A stretch of DNA of 64,000 nt from assembly GCA_903893815.1 (NCBI GenBank), contig CAITNS010000018.1, forward strand, positions 1-64,000, written 5' to 3'. Positions 7,587-17,171 of the stretch are shown here, in pieces. The position numbers and the translations under genes are program-made. The notes beneath the pieces are model-generated. The model was not told where the DNA came from. It ran no database searches and saw nothing but the letters and a program-made list of their open reading frames with translations. Position 1 is the first letter of the stretch, and each line of letters starts with the position of its first letter. This DNA comes from an uncultured Bacteroidota bacterium (GTDB taxonomy: Bacteria > Bacteroidota > Bacteroidia > B-17B0 > Aurantibacillaceae).

Positions 7587-10436
7587 TTAGTTAATGATTA
7601 ATTTCTTAACCACTTTATTGTTATCGATAATTAATGAAACAAAATAGATACCAGCGGTTAATTTACCAGAAGCATTAACAGAATGCTTATTATTTACACC
7701 TGCATTTGCATTTAAGTCATTTTGTTCAACGATTCTACCAGTAACATCATACACTAAGATATTTACTTTTGAATTATTAGGTGACGTGAATTCAACTACA
7801 GAAGCAGCATTAGTAGGATTTGGATAAATTGATAATCCTAATGAATTTTCAAATTCACGGATACCAACAGGCGCAGAAATTTTAATATTATCAATGTAAA
7901 GATTCTGAGATTCACCACCATCTGCATCATTTTTAAACCAGAAACGGAATTTAACATCTCTCTTCCCAGTTAATGTAGATGTTCCAATTGAAGGTATAAC
8001 AGCTGTTTCCCATTTATAATTTGTTGCCGTATAACTTGTTGCAGTACTCCATGGATTATAAGGTGCGTTAACAGTACCACCCGATAAAGCTACCATTGTT
8101 GCAGTTATTGGACTACCAATAAATGTTTTCCAAGAACCACCACAATCTAAACTGTATTGAACTTTAAATGTATCGAGTGTTACACCAGTTTTTCGAGCAA
8201 ATGAATAGTCGAATTGAAAACTTACACTAGATAAATTAGAGAAATCATATGTACCAGATTCAATGATATCTACTTGTCCTGCATTTCCAAAAGCAGAAAA
8301 TCCTCCATTAGCATTTGGCAAAATTAAAGACTTTGTTTCACCTGCAACAAAACCAGCACCATATTGATTAGATACTTCCCATGTAGGAGAACCAATATCA
8401 TTATTAGCAGGAACAAACCATCCAGAAGCAAAACCTTGAAAATTTTCAAAGTTTTCAGATAATCTTGCAGTATCTGAAACGGATGGAAGAATATTAGAAT
8501 TCCAACTAGTAGTTACAGAACTAATTGTTTTTGTAGAAACTCCTTGAGCATTTGTTACAGTTAATGAAACCGAATAAGAACCAGGAGTTGAGTAAGTAAC
8601 AGATTGTGCAGCTAAGTTAGAAGTTGATGGTGAACCACCTTCAAATTCCCAAGCATAAGTAAATCCAGAACCATTATAAGATGTATTTGTGTACAATATA
8701 GACTGGCCAGCACAAGTACTCATTTTATTTGAAGCAAAATCAGCTACAGGAGCACAAGGAGAAACCGTAGATGGAGTATAAACAGTATCATTTTGATTTG
8801 TAGTTGAATTATAAGTGATTGTTCTATTTAAGATACCAGTAAAAAACAAATTCTCATTTGAAATCAACATACTTCTATTTCCAACTGCAGAAGTTGCAGA
8901 TAATCTTACTTTATCATTTTGCCCTTTTGTAAACATTTTAGGGCAAGAAGAATAATCCATGATATTTTCAATATTTGGTCTTACTGCATCACAAGTAGCC
9001 ATTGTTTTATTTACACCAGTTGTAGGTGAAGGAGTAGTTCCAATATTTAAATTATACTCTTCAAATTCACCATTAGTTAAAGATGCAGTTGCTCCTGTAA
9101 CAGGAACGTTACTTGTAATTACTCTCATTCTATATAATGCATAAGAAGCAGCGGGAATTACATGACTCGCTGTAAAGGTTTGTGCACCAAATACTGATGC
9201 TGAAGAAGTAAAAATATTTTCATTTACATCAGCAAAATCACCATCTTTATTATAGTCAATATAAACACCAACATAATTATTTTCAGCAGCTTTCGCTACA
9301 CTAGTAATAGTGATTGTTTGTGCGGTTCCACCAGCATTAAAATCGTTACCATAAACCATCGAAAAATCAGAATACTCACCTGCTGCACCAGTTGCTAAAA
9401 CAATTGAAGTATCATTTAATGGAACAATAGATGTTCCATTAAAGGTAAATAAGTTTCTTATGATTTTTCCATTTAATGAGTTTAATACAGTAACGTTATC
9501 CATTTTACCAAATTTAACTCTAGTAATATCAGAACTATCTACAGGAGTAGATACAACTGGCGCAGTAGTATATGCTGCTGGTTTTGGGCAAGTACTAAAG
9601 AAACCTGTTGTTGGAGGGGTATCAGCAATGTCATCATTTCCACATTCAAAACCTGGTTCGTTTGAGCTGCCAAAAGTATGGCTTAAACCAAACCAATGTC
9701 CAATTTCATGACTTAAAGAACGAGCATTTAAAACACCAGTTAAAAAATCATTACGATAAACAATAGCATCAGCTGCAGTAACAGGTGAGGTACCTGGTAA
9801 ATAAGTGTATCCAACAATAATTCCACCACCAACTACTGGTCCACCAGAAACAATGTTCTTAACAACATAGATATTTAAATACTTAGAAGGATTCCAGTTT
9901 CCTGCCGCATAAGTACTGTATTTATAATTAAACACATCTCCTTGAGACCATTGTGTATTATTGTCAAAATGGTGAATAATACCATTTGTACAATTTCCTT
10001 GAGGATCTTTTTGTGCCAATACAAAACGCATGTTAGCATCTTCATACAAAGGTTGAAACAAAGGATCTATTTGATTCACATCTGAACCTAATTTACCATA
10101 GTCGCTATTAACCTGTGCTAATGCACTGATACATTCACTATCATCAATATTTGCACCTGTTCCATAAGCTTCCCCTTGATGTAAAACATGGAATACAACA
10201 GGAACCGTATATATTGGCTGAACTGATGATGTTTTTGCAGCTGCATTTTGCTGTAAAAAAGCCTGATACTCTGCTCTAGAAGCGGCTTCAGCTGCATTTA
10301 ATTTAGCAGCATAACCTGGTAAATTTTTAATAAAATATTCGCGGGCTTGGTAAGTACCACAAGGTTGAATTTCCTGAGCCTTAATAGAAGCGGCCATCAA
10401 TAAACAGGCTGTAGCACTAAGTAATAATTTTTTCAT
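7587..10436 (-). CDS. secreted M43-like zinc metalloprotease with GEVED and PKD domains and a T9SS sorting domain
   Basis: This is a 949-aa exported protein. A signal peptide (residues 1-20, cleavage after IKA) is followed by a pro-region and a catalytic domain with HEIGHWFGLSH at 243-253 (zinc ligands His243, His247 and His253, catalytic Glu244). A Met-turn NIMDYS follows at 491-496. Between them, at about 300-470, sits an inserted GEVED-like beta domain (YVGVYIDYNKDGDF, GEFEEYNL). A PKD-like domain at about 565-650, a jelly-roll-like region, and a C-terminal type IX secretion sorting domain (SIYPNPT... to the end) complete it. Known M43 relatives are pappalysin-type extracellular proteases. 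The target is unknown. Confidence 0.92.
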   Translation of the reverse strand: MKKLLLSATACLLMAASIKAQEIQPCGTYQAREYFIKNLPGYAAKLNAAEAASRAEYQAFLQQNAAAKTSSVQPIYTVPVVFHVLHQGEAYGTGANIDDSECISALAQVNSDYGKLGSDVNQIDPLFQPLYEDANMRFVLAQKDPQGNCTNGIIHHFDNNTQWSQGDVFNYKYSTYAAGNWNPSKYLNIYVVKNIVSGGPVVGGGIIVGYTYLPGTSPVTAADAIVYRNDFLTGVLNARSLSHEIGHWFGLSHTFGSSNEPGFECGNDDIADTPPTTGFFSTCPKPAAYTTAPVVSTPVDSSDITRVKFGKMDNVTVLNSLNGKIIRNLFTFNGTSIVPLNDTSIVLATGAAGEYSDFSMVYGNDFNAGGTAQTITITSVAKAAENNYVGVYIDYNKDGDFADVNENIFTSSASVFGAQTFTASHVIPAASYALYRMRVITSNVPVTGATASLTNGEFEEYNLNIGTTPSPTTGVNKTMATCDAVRPNIENIMDYSSCPKMFTKGQNDKVRLSATSAVGNRSMLISNENLFFTGILNRTITYNSTTNQNDTVYTPSTVSPCAPVADFASNKMSTCAGQSILYTNTSYNGSGFTYAWEFEGGSPSTSNLAAQSVTYSTPGSYSVSLTVTNAQGVSTKTISSVTTSWNSNILPSVSDTARLSENFENFQGFASGWFVPANNDIGSPTWEVSNQYGAGFVAGETKSLILPNANGGFSAFGNAGQVDIIESGTYDFSNLSSVSFQFDYSFARKTGVTLDTFKVQYSLDCGGSWKTFIGSPITATMVALSGGTVNAPYNPWSTATSYTATNYKWETAVIPSIGTSTLTGKRDVKFRFWFKNDADGGESQNLYIDNIKISAPVGIREFENSLGLSIYPNPTNAASVVEFTSPNNSKVNILVYDVTGRIVEQNDLNANAGVNNKHSVNASGKLTAGIYFVSLIIDNNKVVKKLIIN

Positions 10437-10480
10437 TTTTATATAATTTATAAATTAAATAAATGGGGATTTATTTATCA

Positions 10481-10511
10481 CAAACTTAACGATTAATTTA
10501 ATTAATACAAA
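10481..10511 (-). promoter_or_regulatory. Bacteroidota-type promoter of the metalloprotease gene
   Basis: The minus strand reads TTTG, 19 nt, then TAAGTTTG, an exact match to the -33 TTTG and -7 TAnnTTTG consensus at standard spacing. The ATG lies 44 nt downstream. Confidence 0.75.
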
Positions 10512-10580
10512 ATATTGTTAAAAATTTGATAAGACCAAAATTGTTAAAATTTTAAGGTTCTGATTATCAATTAACTTGAT

Positions 10581-11315
10581 TTACTTTATTTCTTTCCAAT
10601 CGGTTAAATCTCTGATAACAACCGAGGCGCAGGTCATTCCGAATACTGCTGGAATGTAGGAAATAGTGCCATAAGCTGATTTTTTGAAATTAGTTCCATC
10701 CGTTTTCATTATGGAGCGTTTATCTGGTAATTCAGTTGAAAAAACAGCCTTAAACCCTTTTCTAATACCTACCTCTTTTAGCCTTTTACGCAAGTAATAA
10801 GCCATCGGGCAATGACAAGTTTTTGAAATATCCAATACTTTTAATTGGGTGGGATCCATTTTTCCTCCTGCTCCCATCGAAGACACTAAATTATGCCCCA
10901 TTTCTAAGGAAGTTTTAATTAGATGTACTTTGGGAGTAATACTATCGATGGCATCAATCACATAATCAAACTTTTGTTGAAGTAAAAGAACCATTTTTTC
11001 AGGATCTTGAAATTCAGAAATCACATTCAATTTTACAGAAGGATTAATTTGCAACATGCGTTCTTGCATCAGTTTAGCTTTACCCATACCATGCGTGGTT
11101 GATAAGGCTTGTAATTGACGGTTTCTATTTGTTGGATCAACCACGTCTCCGTCAACAATGGTTAACTCTCCAATTCCTGCGCGGCATAATGCTTCGGCTG
11201 CATACGAACCTACTCCACCTAAACCAACAATAAGTACATGTGCCTTTAGTAAATTATCAATTCCTGCATCGCCAACTAAAAGACGAGTGCGTTGCATCCA
11301 ATTTTTATCTTCCAT
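10581..11315 (-). CDS. tcdA: tRNA threonylcarbamoyladenosine dehydratase (ThiF/E1-like)
   Basis: TcdA activates and cyclises the t6A modification at position 37 of ANN-decoding tRNAs, using ATP. The E1-like nucleotide-binding fold is clear: GLGGVGSYAAEAL starting at residue 31, then VDGDVVDPTNRNRQ (Asp for Mg-ATP and the Asn/Arg pair). The C-terminal half (HCPMAYYLRKRLK, AYGTISYIPAVFGM) matches the TcdA/YgdL group rather than MoeB or ThiF. It overlaps the 3' end of the upstream tatD-like gene by 11 nt, so the two are probably translationally linked. Confidence 0.9.
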   Translation of the reverse strand: MEDKNWMQRTRLLVGDAGIDNLLKAHVLIVGLGGVGSYAAEALCRAGIGELTIVDGDVVDPTNRNRQLQALSTTHGMGKAKLMQERMLQINPSVKLNVISEFQDPEKMVLLLQQKFDYVIDAIDSITPKVHLIKTSLEMGHNLVSSMGAGGKMDPTQLKVLDISKTCHCPMAYYLRKRLKEVGIRKGFKAVFSTELPDKRSIMKTDGTNFKKSAYGTISYIPAVFGMTCASVVIRDLTDWKEIK

Positions 11316-11958
11316 TTGTATTAAATATGGTGGTAAAATTACTATAAATTTTTTCTTTTAAATCATCTATGTTAATATGAAAACTAGCTGCTGCTGCTTT
11401 ATAAACATCTTCTATTAAAATAAACTCATTATTATCTGTTTCAAGAAATAATTTTTCAAATTGTAAAACATTAAAATCACCGTCTTCTTTTTTGAAAACA
11501 GAATGATTTAAAGAAATGTAGAATCCTTTATCTGTTAATTGCTTCGCTAATTGAAATGACTTATTAAATCCATGAATAACTATGGGAATTTTAGAATGAT
11601 AAGAAGAACAAATTTTTATTAATTCATCAAAAGATTTTACGCAATGAATAAGGACTGGCTTTTGAAATTTAACCGCTAAATCTAACTGAGAGATAAATAT
11701 ATTTTTTTGAAGTTCTAAATCAACATCAATTACTTTATCTAAACCACATTCGCCAATGGCTAAGCAATTTGGATGTTGAATTATTTTTTCAAATTCCGAT
11801 ATCGAAACTTGTAAATCTGCGTCCCACGGGTGAATACCGATAGAGAAATATTTCTCTAAATAAAGTTCTGTATCAAAACCAAAACGGTTATTAAACAAAA
11901 ACACACCATTATCTTTCGATAAATGGTGTGTATGTATGTTAATGTATGGTTTTGTCAC
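11305..11958 (-). CDS. TatD family metal-dependent hydrolase
   Basis: The TatD family comprises TIM-barrel metal-dependent DNases/hydrolases. Seen are IHTHH (metal His pair) near the N terminus, SIGIHPW, AIGECGLDK (bridging Glu), a conserved His in LIHCVKS and another in VIHGFNKS, and an Asp in LETDNNE. At 217 aa it is shorter than the usual 255-265. The start is unusual: no ATG is available in frame, and the only good candidate is the GTG at 11956-11958. That GTG is the edge of a dispersed repeat (GACTCCGCTCAGTGTGACA) which fills the 23 nt after the upstream gene. The original start may have been altered by the repeat. Confidence 0.8.
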   Translation of the reverse strand: MTKPYINIHTHHLSKDNGVFLFNNRFGFDTELYLEKYFSIGIHPWDADLQVSISEFEKIIQHPNCLAIGECGLDKVIDVDLELQKNIFISQLDLAVKFQKPVLIHCVKSFDELIKICSSYHSKIPIVIHGFNKSFQLAKQLTDKGFYISLNHSVFKKEDGDFNVLQFEKLFLETDNNEFILIEDVYKAAAASFHINIDDLKEKIYSNFTTIFNTNGR

Positions 11959-11978
11959 ACTGAGCGGAGTCGAAGTGC
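11955..11978. repeat. dispersed repeat with core TGAGCGGAGTCGAAGTG at the tatD-like start
   Basis: The plus strand carries TGTCACACTGAGCGGAG followed by TCGAAGTGC. A related copy (CACTCCGCTCAGGATGACA) lies at 51967-51985; the shared 19 nt differ at 3 positions or fewer. The copy here occupies the whole space between the SPT-like stop and the GTG start of the tatD-like gene. Confidence 0.6.
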
Positions 11979-11981
11979 AAA

Positions 11982-13241
11982 TTATAATGCCTGAGAAAAA
12001 CCTTCTCTAATTTCCTCAGCGAAGTAATGACCACCAAATAATTTATCTTTAATTTTAGAGAAGCATTCAATTGTATACCTCACATCTTCTGATGTGTGCA
12101 TTGCTGTAGGAATTAATCTTAAAATAATCATTCCTTTTGGAATGACAGGATAAACTACCATTGAGCAAAAAATACCAAAATTTTCACGTAAATCAATTAC
12201 CATATTTGTAGCTTCTGGAATTGAACCATTCATGTATACAGGAGTTACGGGTGTATTTGTAACTCCAATATTAAATCCTGCTTCAACTAATCCTTTTTGC
12301 AATTCTGAAGAAATTTCCCACAATTTAATTCGGTATTCAGGATGTTTGTTTATTAATTCTAAACGTTTTAATAATCCGTAAACCAATGGCATAGGCAATG
12401 ATTTAGCGAAAATTTGAGAACGCATATTATAACGTAAATAGGTTACAACTTGTTTTGTGGAACTAACGTAACCTCCAATTAATGCAAAAGATTTAGCGAA
12501 AGTTCCAAAATAAATATCAATACCATCTTGGCAACCTTGTTGCTCACCTGTACCTCCACCATTTGGACCTAAAGTTCCTACTCCATGAGCGTCATCAACA
12601 AATAATCGGAATGTAAATTTCTTTTTTAACTCTACAATTTCCTTTAATTTTCCTTGGTCGCCACGCATACCAAAAACGCCTTCAGTAATTACTAAAATTC
12701 CACCACCTGTTTGATCGGCTAAGCGTTGCGCACGTATTAATTGTTTTTCACAATCTTCAACATCATTATGTTTAAATACAAAGCGCTTACCCATATGCAA
12801 ACGAACACCATCTAAAATACAAGCATGAGATTCTGCATCATAAACAATCACATCATGTCTATCAACTAGGGCATCAATTGCTGAAATCACTGCTTGATAT
12901 CCAAAATTACAAAGAATCGTATCTTCTTTTTTTGATAATTTAGATAATCCTTGCTCTAATTGCTCATGTAAGTCAGAGTTTCCACTCATCATTCGAGCTC
13001 CCATTGGCAATGCCAAACCAAATTTAGTAGCACCTTCAATATCTGCTTGTCTCACTTCAGGATGATTTGCTAATCCTAAATAGTTATTTAAACTCCAGTT
13101 TAATAATTGTTTTCCTCTGAAACCCATATGAGGAGAAACATCTCCTTCTAATTTTGGAAATGTAAAATAACCGTGAGATGCTTTTGAATGCTCTCCGATA
13201 GGTCCCATGTTTTTTTCTATTTTCTCGAATATATCTTTCAT
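11982..13241 (-). CDS. alpha-oxoamine synthase (serine palmitoyltransferase-like)
   Basis: This PLP enzyme of 419 aa condenses an amino acid with an acyl-CoA. Motifs are His139 in DAESHACILDG, DDAHGVGTLG from residue 216, and TFAKSFALIGG with PLP-Lys250. The family includes 2-amino-3-ketobutyrate CoA ligase, AONS, ALAS and bacterial serine palmitoyltransferase. The Bacteroidota context favours the sphingolipid enzyme, but that assignment is inference. A TAnnTTTG box (TAACTTTG, minus strand, 13283-13290) lies 41 nt upstream of the ATG. It is followed by the tatD-like and tcdA genes and may be the first gene of that operon. Confidence 0.85.
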   Translation of the reverse strand: MKDIFEKIEKNMGPIGEHSKASHGYFTFPKLEGDVSPHMGFRGKQLLNWSLNNYLGLANHPEVRQADIEGATKFGLALPMGARMMSGNSDLHEQLEQGLSKLSKKEDTILCNFGYQAVISAIDALVDRHDVIVYDAESHACILDGVRLHMGKRFVFKHNDVEDCEKQLIRAQRLADQTGGGILVITEGVFGMRGDQGKLKEIVELKKKFTFRLFVDDAHGVGTLGPNGGGTGEQQGCQDGIDIYFGTFAKSFALIGGYVSSTKQVVTYLRYNMRSQIFAKSLPMPLVYGLLKRLELINKHPEYRIKLWEISSELQKGLVEAGFNIGVTNTPVTPVYMNGSIPEATNMVIDLRENFGIFCSMVVYPVIPKGMIILRLIPTAMHTSEDVRYTIECFSKIKDKLFGGHYFAEEIREGFSQAL

Positions 13242-13316
13242 TAGATTTATAATGTATTTGATTTATGATGTAAACGTAATTCCAAAGTTATTGTTTTGGG
13301 CACAAAATTAATAAAA

Positions 13317-14090
13317 TTAAACGACTTTTTTAATCACACGTAACATGTGTGAGTATTTTTTATTTTCTGAGTGAAAAATGCCATAATGATCAAACTTATC
13401 AATACGAACGCAGCCGCTAGCGTGTATGATTTGTTGGTTTTCTAATACCATACCAACATGTACGATGTTTCCTTCTTCGTTATCAAAAAAAGCTAAATCG
13501 CCTGCTTCAGCTTCTTCAACAAAACTCAAAGGTGTTCCAATTTCAACTTGCTGACTAGCGTCTCTTGGTAATTGATACCCATTTAATTTATATACTAATT
13601 GGGTAAATCCCGAACAGTCAATACCAAAAGGACTTCGCCCACCCCACAAATAAGGTGCATTTAAAAATAAATAAGCGGTATCTTTTAAATCTTTAACCGT
13701 CTTTTTAATTTGAATATCAGATGTTTGTCCTTCAAATAAATATTCAGCGTCGCCAACCTTTAACTTTCCATTTTTAAAATTAGGCAAACTTGCACCAACC
13801 GTTATTGGGAAAACAGAATTATTACTGGCATTACTAATTACCTGAACCAACTCTGAACTTAAAGTATTATTAACTAAAGATTTATAATGGGCTATTGTGA
13901 TACGATTATGTTGTTTGGCGCTAATCCAACAAGGGTAATTATCGTAATTGGTAGAAATTTGAATCCAATCTTCTCGGTCTTCAATTATGGTGTAGGTTTC
14001 GCCAAATAATAATTGCGTTACCATTTCGCTGGTGCTAGATGGTTCTTTCCTACATGGAATAACACTAAGAGAACAAATGCCAAAATTCAT
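13317..14090 (-). CDS. NlpC/P60 family C40 peptidase with SH3-like domain
   Basis: This is a 257-aa cell-wall peptidase. The N-terminal half is a bacterial SH3-like region (about residues 5-60 and a second at about 90-120). The C-terminal C40 domain shows WGGRSPFGIDCSGF with Cys159 as nucleophile, HVGMV with His211, and His223 as the third polar residue. The family cleaves gamma-D-Glu to diamino acid bonds in peptidoglycan stem peptides. No clear signal peptide is visible (MNFGICSLSVIPCRKEP), so it may act on recycled muropeptides in the cytosol, as do the dipeptidyl-peptidase VI types. This location is inference. Confidence 0.88.
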   Translation of the reverse strand: MNFGICSLSVIPCRKEPSSTSEMVTQLLFGETYTIIEDREDWIQISTNYDNYPCWISAKQHNRITIAHYKSLVNNTLSSELVQVISNASNNSVFPITVGASLPNFKNGKLKVGDAEYLFEGQTSDIQIKKTVKDLKDTAYLFLNAPYLWGGRSPFGIDCSGFTQLVYKLNGYQLPRDASQQVEIGTPLSFVEEAEAGDLAFFDNEEGNIVHVGMVLENQQIIHASGCVRIDKFDHYGIFHSENKKYSHMLRVIKKVV

Positions 14091-14120
14091 ACGTAATTAA
14101 TATTATTTTTAATGGTAGTA

Positions 14121-14174
14121 GGTATAGCCATGTTATTTAATGCCTTTTGCAGTCAAAGAAACATGGCTATTTCA
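14121..14174. repeat. TAGCCATGTT hairpin repeat, copy 1
   Basis: A perfect 10-bp inverted repeat, TAGCCATGTT (14125-14134) and AACATGGCTA (14160-14169), is bordered by GGTA on the left and TTTCA on the right. A second copy with the same borders lies at 56718-56769. It sits upstream of the NlpC/P60 gene in the divergent gap. Confidence 0.7.
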
Positions 14175-14226
14175 GGGGACTAAATTAAAGCTTGTTTGAG
14201 TAAAACGTAAATCAATCTTAAATAGT

Positions 14227-14248
14227 TATTCACTATTCATTATTAATT
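14227..14248. repeat. short 7-bp iterated words
   Basis: TTATTCAC, TATTCAT and TATTAAT follow each other just upstream of the ABC transporter gene. This is a small member of the iterated-word class described in the findings. The 187-nt gap holds this block, the hairpin repeat and otherwise nothing recognised. Confidence 0.4.
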
Positions 14249-14301
14249 GATTTAATGATTTCTTAAGTTGTAATTTTATGCTCTTTTTTAAGACATCTAT
14301 C

Positions 14302-16047
14302 ATGAACATTTTATATACAAACATCAAACAATATAAACTATACCTTTTGTTAGCTCTAGGTTTAGCAACAATTAATATTTGTTTCTCGTTAAGCGATTCC
14401 ATTATTACTGGTAAGGCCATCAACAATGTTGCAATAAAAATTAATACATTTAATACATTCTCCGATTTCTCTAAAGCTATTATTCCTTGGTTATTATTAT
14501 CCGTTGGAGCAGCAATGGTATCTCGAATTGCAAAAAACTTTCAAGATTTTTTTACTAATATAATTATTCAACGAGTTGGAGCTCAAATGTATACAGACGG
14601 TATACAAAAAGCACTACAATTACCTTATCAAGATTTTGAAGATCAACGAAGTGGAGAAACATTGGGTAAATTACAAAAGGTAAAAGTTGATAGCGAGAAA
14701 TTTATTACCATCGCTATTTCTTTAGTTTTTCAATCTATTGTAGGAATTGGCTTTGTAATGTTTTATGTAACACAATTTGATTGGAAATTGTCTCTTTTGT
14801 TTTTAGCCACCGTTCCCGTTATTGGAGTCATTAGCTCTTTTTTAGGAAAAAAAATAAAAGTAATCTCTAAAGAAATATTAGGTGAAACAACTGCTTTGGC
14901 TGGCGCAACTACTGAATCTTTGAGAAACATTGAATTAGTAAAAAGTTTAGGCTTAACAAATCAGGAAGTGGAACGTTTGAATATTACAACAATTAAAATT
15001 TTAGGTTTAGAATTAAAAAAAGTACGTTTCATTAGGAGTTTAAGTTTTATACAAGGCTCAACTGTTCACTTTGTAAGAACCTGCTTAGTGTTTGTTTTAT
15101 ATTATTATGTGTTTCAAAAAACGATTTTACCTGGCGATTTAATTACCTTAATGTTTTTCTCTTTCTTTATTTTTAATCCGATGCAAGAGTTAGGAAATGT
15201 GATTATTACCTATAACGAAACCAAAGCATCAATGGAAAATTATGCTAAGTTGATGAACTCAAAAAGCGAAGCGAAACCGGAAAATCCTCAATCTATTGGA
15301 TTGATAAACAATTTACGTTTTTCAAACATTTCTTTCAAACACCAAACAGCTAATTCGCATGCTGTAAAATATATTTCGTTTCAAGCCAATGCAGGAGAAA
15401 CAATCGCCTTTGTTGGTCCTTCAGGGAGTGGAAAAACAACTTTAGTTAAAATGTTAGTTGGTTTATACAATCCAAACGAAGGAGATATTTTTTATAATGA
15501 AAAAAATGCTAAAGAAATTGATTTAACCGAATTAAGACAGCAATTAGGATTTGTGACTCAAGATGCGCAATTATTCAGTGGAACCATTAAAGACAATTTA
15601 TTATTTGTAAAACCAAGTGCTACAGACGAAGAAATTAATGATGTGTTACAAAAAGCAGCTTGCCAAAATTTACTGAAACGTGCCGAAAATGGTTTAAATA
15701 CAACAATTGGCGAAGGAGGAATTAAAGTATCTGGTGGAGAAAAACAACGATTATCTATTGCTAGAGCTTTATTAAGAAATCCACGTTTATTAATATTTGA
15801 TGAAGCGACATCCGCCTTAGATTCAATTACAGAGGAAGAAATTACTCAAACTATTAGAAACATTTCTTCTAAGCAAGATCAAATTACTGTTTTAATTGCA
15901 CACCGTTTATCTACCATTATGCACGCTGATAAAATATTTGTATTAGAACAAGGTAAAATTATTGAGCAAGGCAAACACACAGATTTATTAAATGAAAAAG
16001 GCTTGTACTATGCTATGTGGAGACAACAAATTGGTGAAAGAAAGTAA
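14302..16047 (+). CDS. ABC exporter half-transporter (membrane plus ATPase domains)
   Basis: The N-terminal half has six predicted transmembrane helices (type IV ABC exporter fold). The C-terminal ATPase has Walker A GPSGSGKTT, Q-loop VTQDAQ, signature VSGGEKQR, Walker B LLIFDEATSALD and the switch His in AHRLST. It probably works as a homodimer exporting a lipid, peptide or drug; the substrate cannot be told. I chose the ATG at 14302 (MNILYTNIKQ), while an in-frame ATG at 14278 adds eight residues. It converges on the glycosyltransferase gene with a 2-nt gap. Confidence 0.9.
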   Translation: MNILYTNIKQYKLYLLLALGLATINICFSLSDSIITGKAINNVAIKINTFNTFSDFSKAIIPWLLLSVGAAMVSRIAKNFQDFFTNIIIQRVGAQMYTDGIQKALQLPYQDFEDQRSGETLGKLQKVKVDSEKFITIAISLVFQSIVGIGFVMFYVTQFDWKLSLLFLATVPVIGVISSFLGKKIKVISKEILGETTALAGATTESLRNIELVKSLGLTNQEVERLNITTIKILGLELKKVRFIRSLSFIQGSTVHFVRTCLVFVLYYYVFQKTILPGDLITLMFFSFFIFNPMQELGNVIITYNETKASMENYAKLMNSKSEAKPENPQSIGLINNLRFSNISFKHQTANSHAVKYISFQANAGETIAFVGPSGSGKTTLVKMLVGLYNPNEGDIFYNEKNAKEIDLTELRQQLGFVTQDAQLFSGTIKDNLLFVKPSATDEEINDVLQKAACQNLLKRAENGLNTTIGEGGIKVSGGEKQRLSIARALLRNPRLLIFDEATSALDSITEEEITQTIRNISSKQDQITVLIAHRLSTIMHADKIFVLEQGKIIEQGKHTDLLNEKGLYYAMWRQQIGERK

Positions 16048-16049
16048 AC

Positions 16050-17171
16050 TTATTTGATACTTTCGAATAGTTGAATTAACTTTTGTTTTTCGGATTTCCA
16101 ATTATTAGCAACTGCTGCTATTACTGTATTACTTTTATATTCTAAATATTCTTTACTGCTTAAAAAATCGTGAATTTGAGACGCTATGTGTTTTGGATCA
16201 TGATTTTCGATAAATGTTCCAATATGATAGGTATTTATTAAATTTTCAATTTCTGGGAGCTTAGTTGCTAAAATTGGGATACCAGCATGCATATAATCAA
16301 ACACTTTGTTTGGCAATGAAAAATGATAATTCATATTAGAATCCTTATCAATCGTTACTCCAAGGTTTGCGTTAGAAGTATAATGCCTTAATTCGGATGC
16401 AGGAATCTTATCAATAAATTTGACTTTATTTTGCAGTTGATATTTTATGGTATTCTCCTTTAATTGATAAATCACATCGCCGCTTCCAATAATTAAGAGT
16501 AAATAATTATCATTTAAATACTGAAATGCTTCTACTAATTCTTCTGCACCACGCTCCACGTTTATTCCTGCACCTTGAAGAATCACTATTTTTTTAGTAA
16601 GAGGTAAATTTAATTCAGAACGTGATTTTAAACCAACTATTTTAGGGTAATGAGGAATGTTCCTCACAAAAATAAATGGTATTTTATACTTATTAGAAAA
16701 GTAATCAGCAATGCTTTGATTAACCGTAATACAATATTTTAATTCAGGAACAATCCATGATTCCAGTTTTTCCCAAATGCGTTTTTTGTTGGGATTGTTT
16801 TGTAACTCTGGCACTTCACAAAAAATTTCGTGACTATCATAAATCAATGGGATCCCTTTTAATTTAGAAACTAAATAATTAGGTAATAATGTATCTAAAT
16901 CGTTTGCTAAAAGCACATCTGCCTTTGAAAACAACAAAACAAAAAATAAGCGGATATTAAAAAACAGATAAAACAATGGACCTCTTTCAAATAACAGTTT
17001 CATTCGCTTACAATCGTAATCTCTTTTTTCTAGAGGGTTAGACGATTTTTGAACTCGACCAACAAGAAGTACTTTATAATGCAACTCAAATAAAACGGAA
17101 CATGTTCTTGAGACGCGTTGGTCAGTAACCAAGTCATTTATAACAGAAACTATTATTTTCTTTTTTTTCAA
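16050..17171 (-). CDS. GT4-like (GT-B fold) glycosyltransferase
   Basis: This is a 373-aa protein with a two-domain GT-B layout. The N-terminal Rossmann part includes LLANDLDTLLPNYL and the acceptor-side motif DSHEIF. The C-terminal part has the nucleotide-sugar region (GAGINVERGAEELVEAF, LLIIGSGD) and the family Glu loop (FDYMHAGIPILATKLPEIENLI). It transfers a sugar from an NDP-sugar in surface glycan assembly; donor and acceptor are unknown. It stands alone rather than within a glycan cluster. Confidence 0.85.
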   Translation of the reverse strand: MKKKKIIVSVINDLVTDQRVSRTCSVLFELHYKVLLVGRVQKSSNPLEKRDYDCKRMKLLFERGPLFYLFFNIRLFFVLLFSKADVLLANDLDTLLPNYLVSKLKGIPLIYDSHEIFCEVPELQNNPNKKRIWEKLESWIVPELKYCITVNQSIADYFSNKYKIPFIFVRNIPHYPKIVGLKSRSELNLPLTKKIVILQGAGINVERGAEELVEAFQYLNDNYLLLIIGSGDVIYQLKENTIKYQLQNKVKFIDKIPASELRHYTSNANLGVTIDKDSNMNYHFSLPNKVFDYMHAGIPILATKLPEIENLINTYHIGTFIENHDPKHIASQIHDFLSSKEYLEYKSNTVIAAVANNWKSEKQKLIQLFESIK

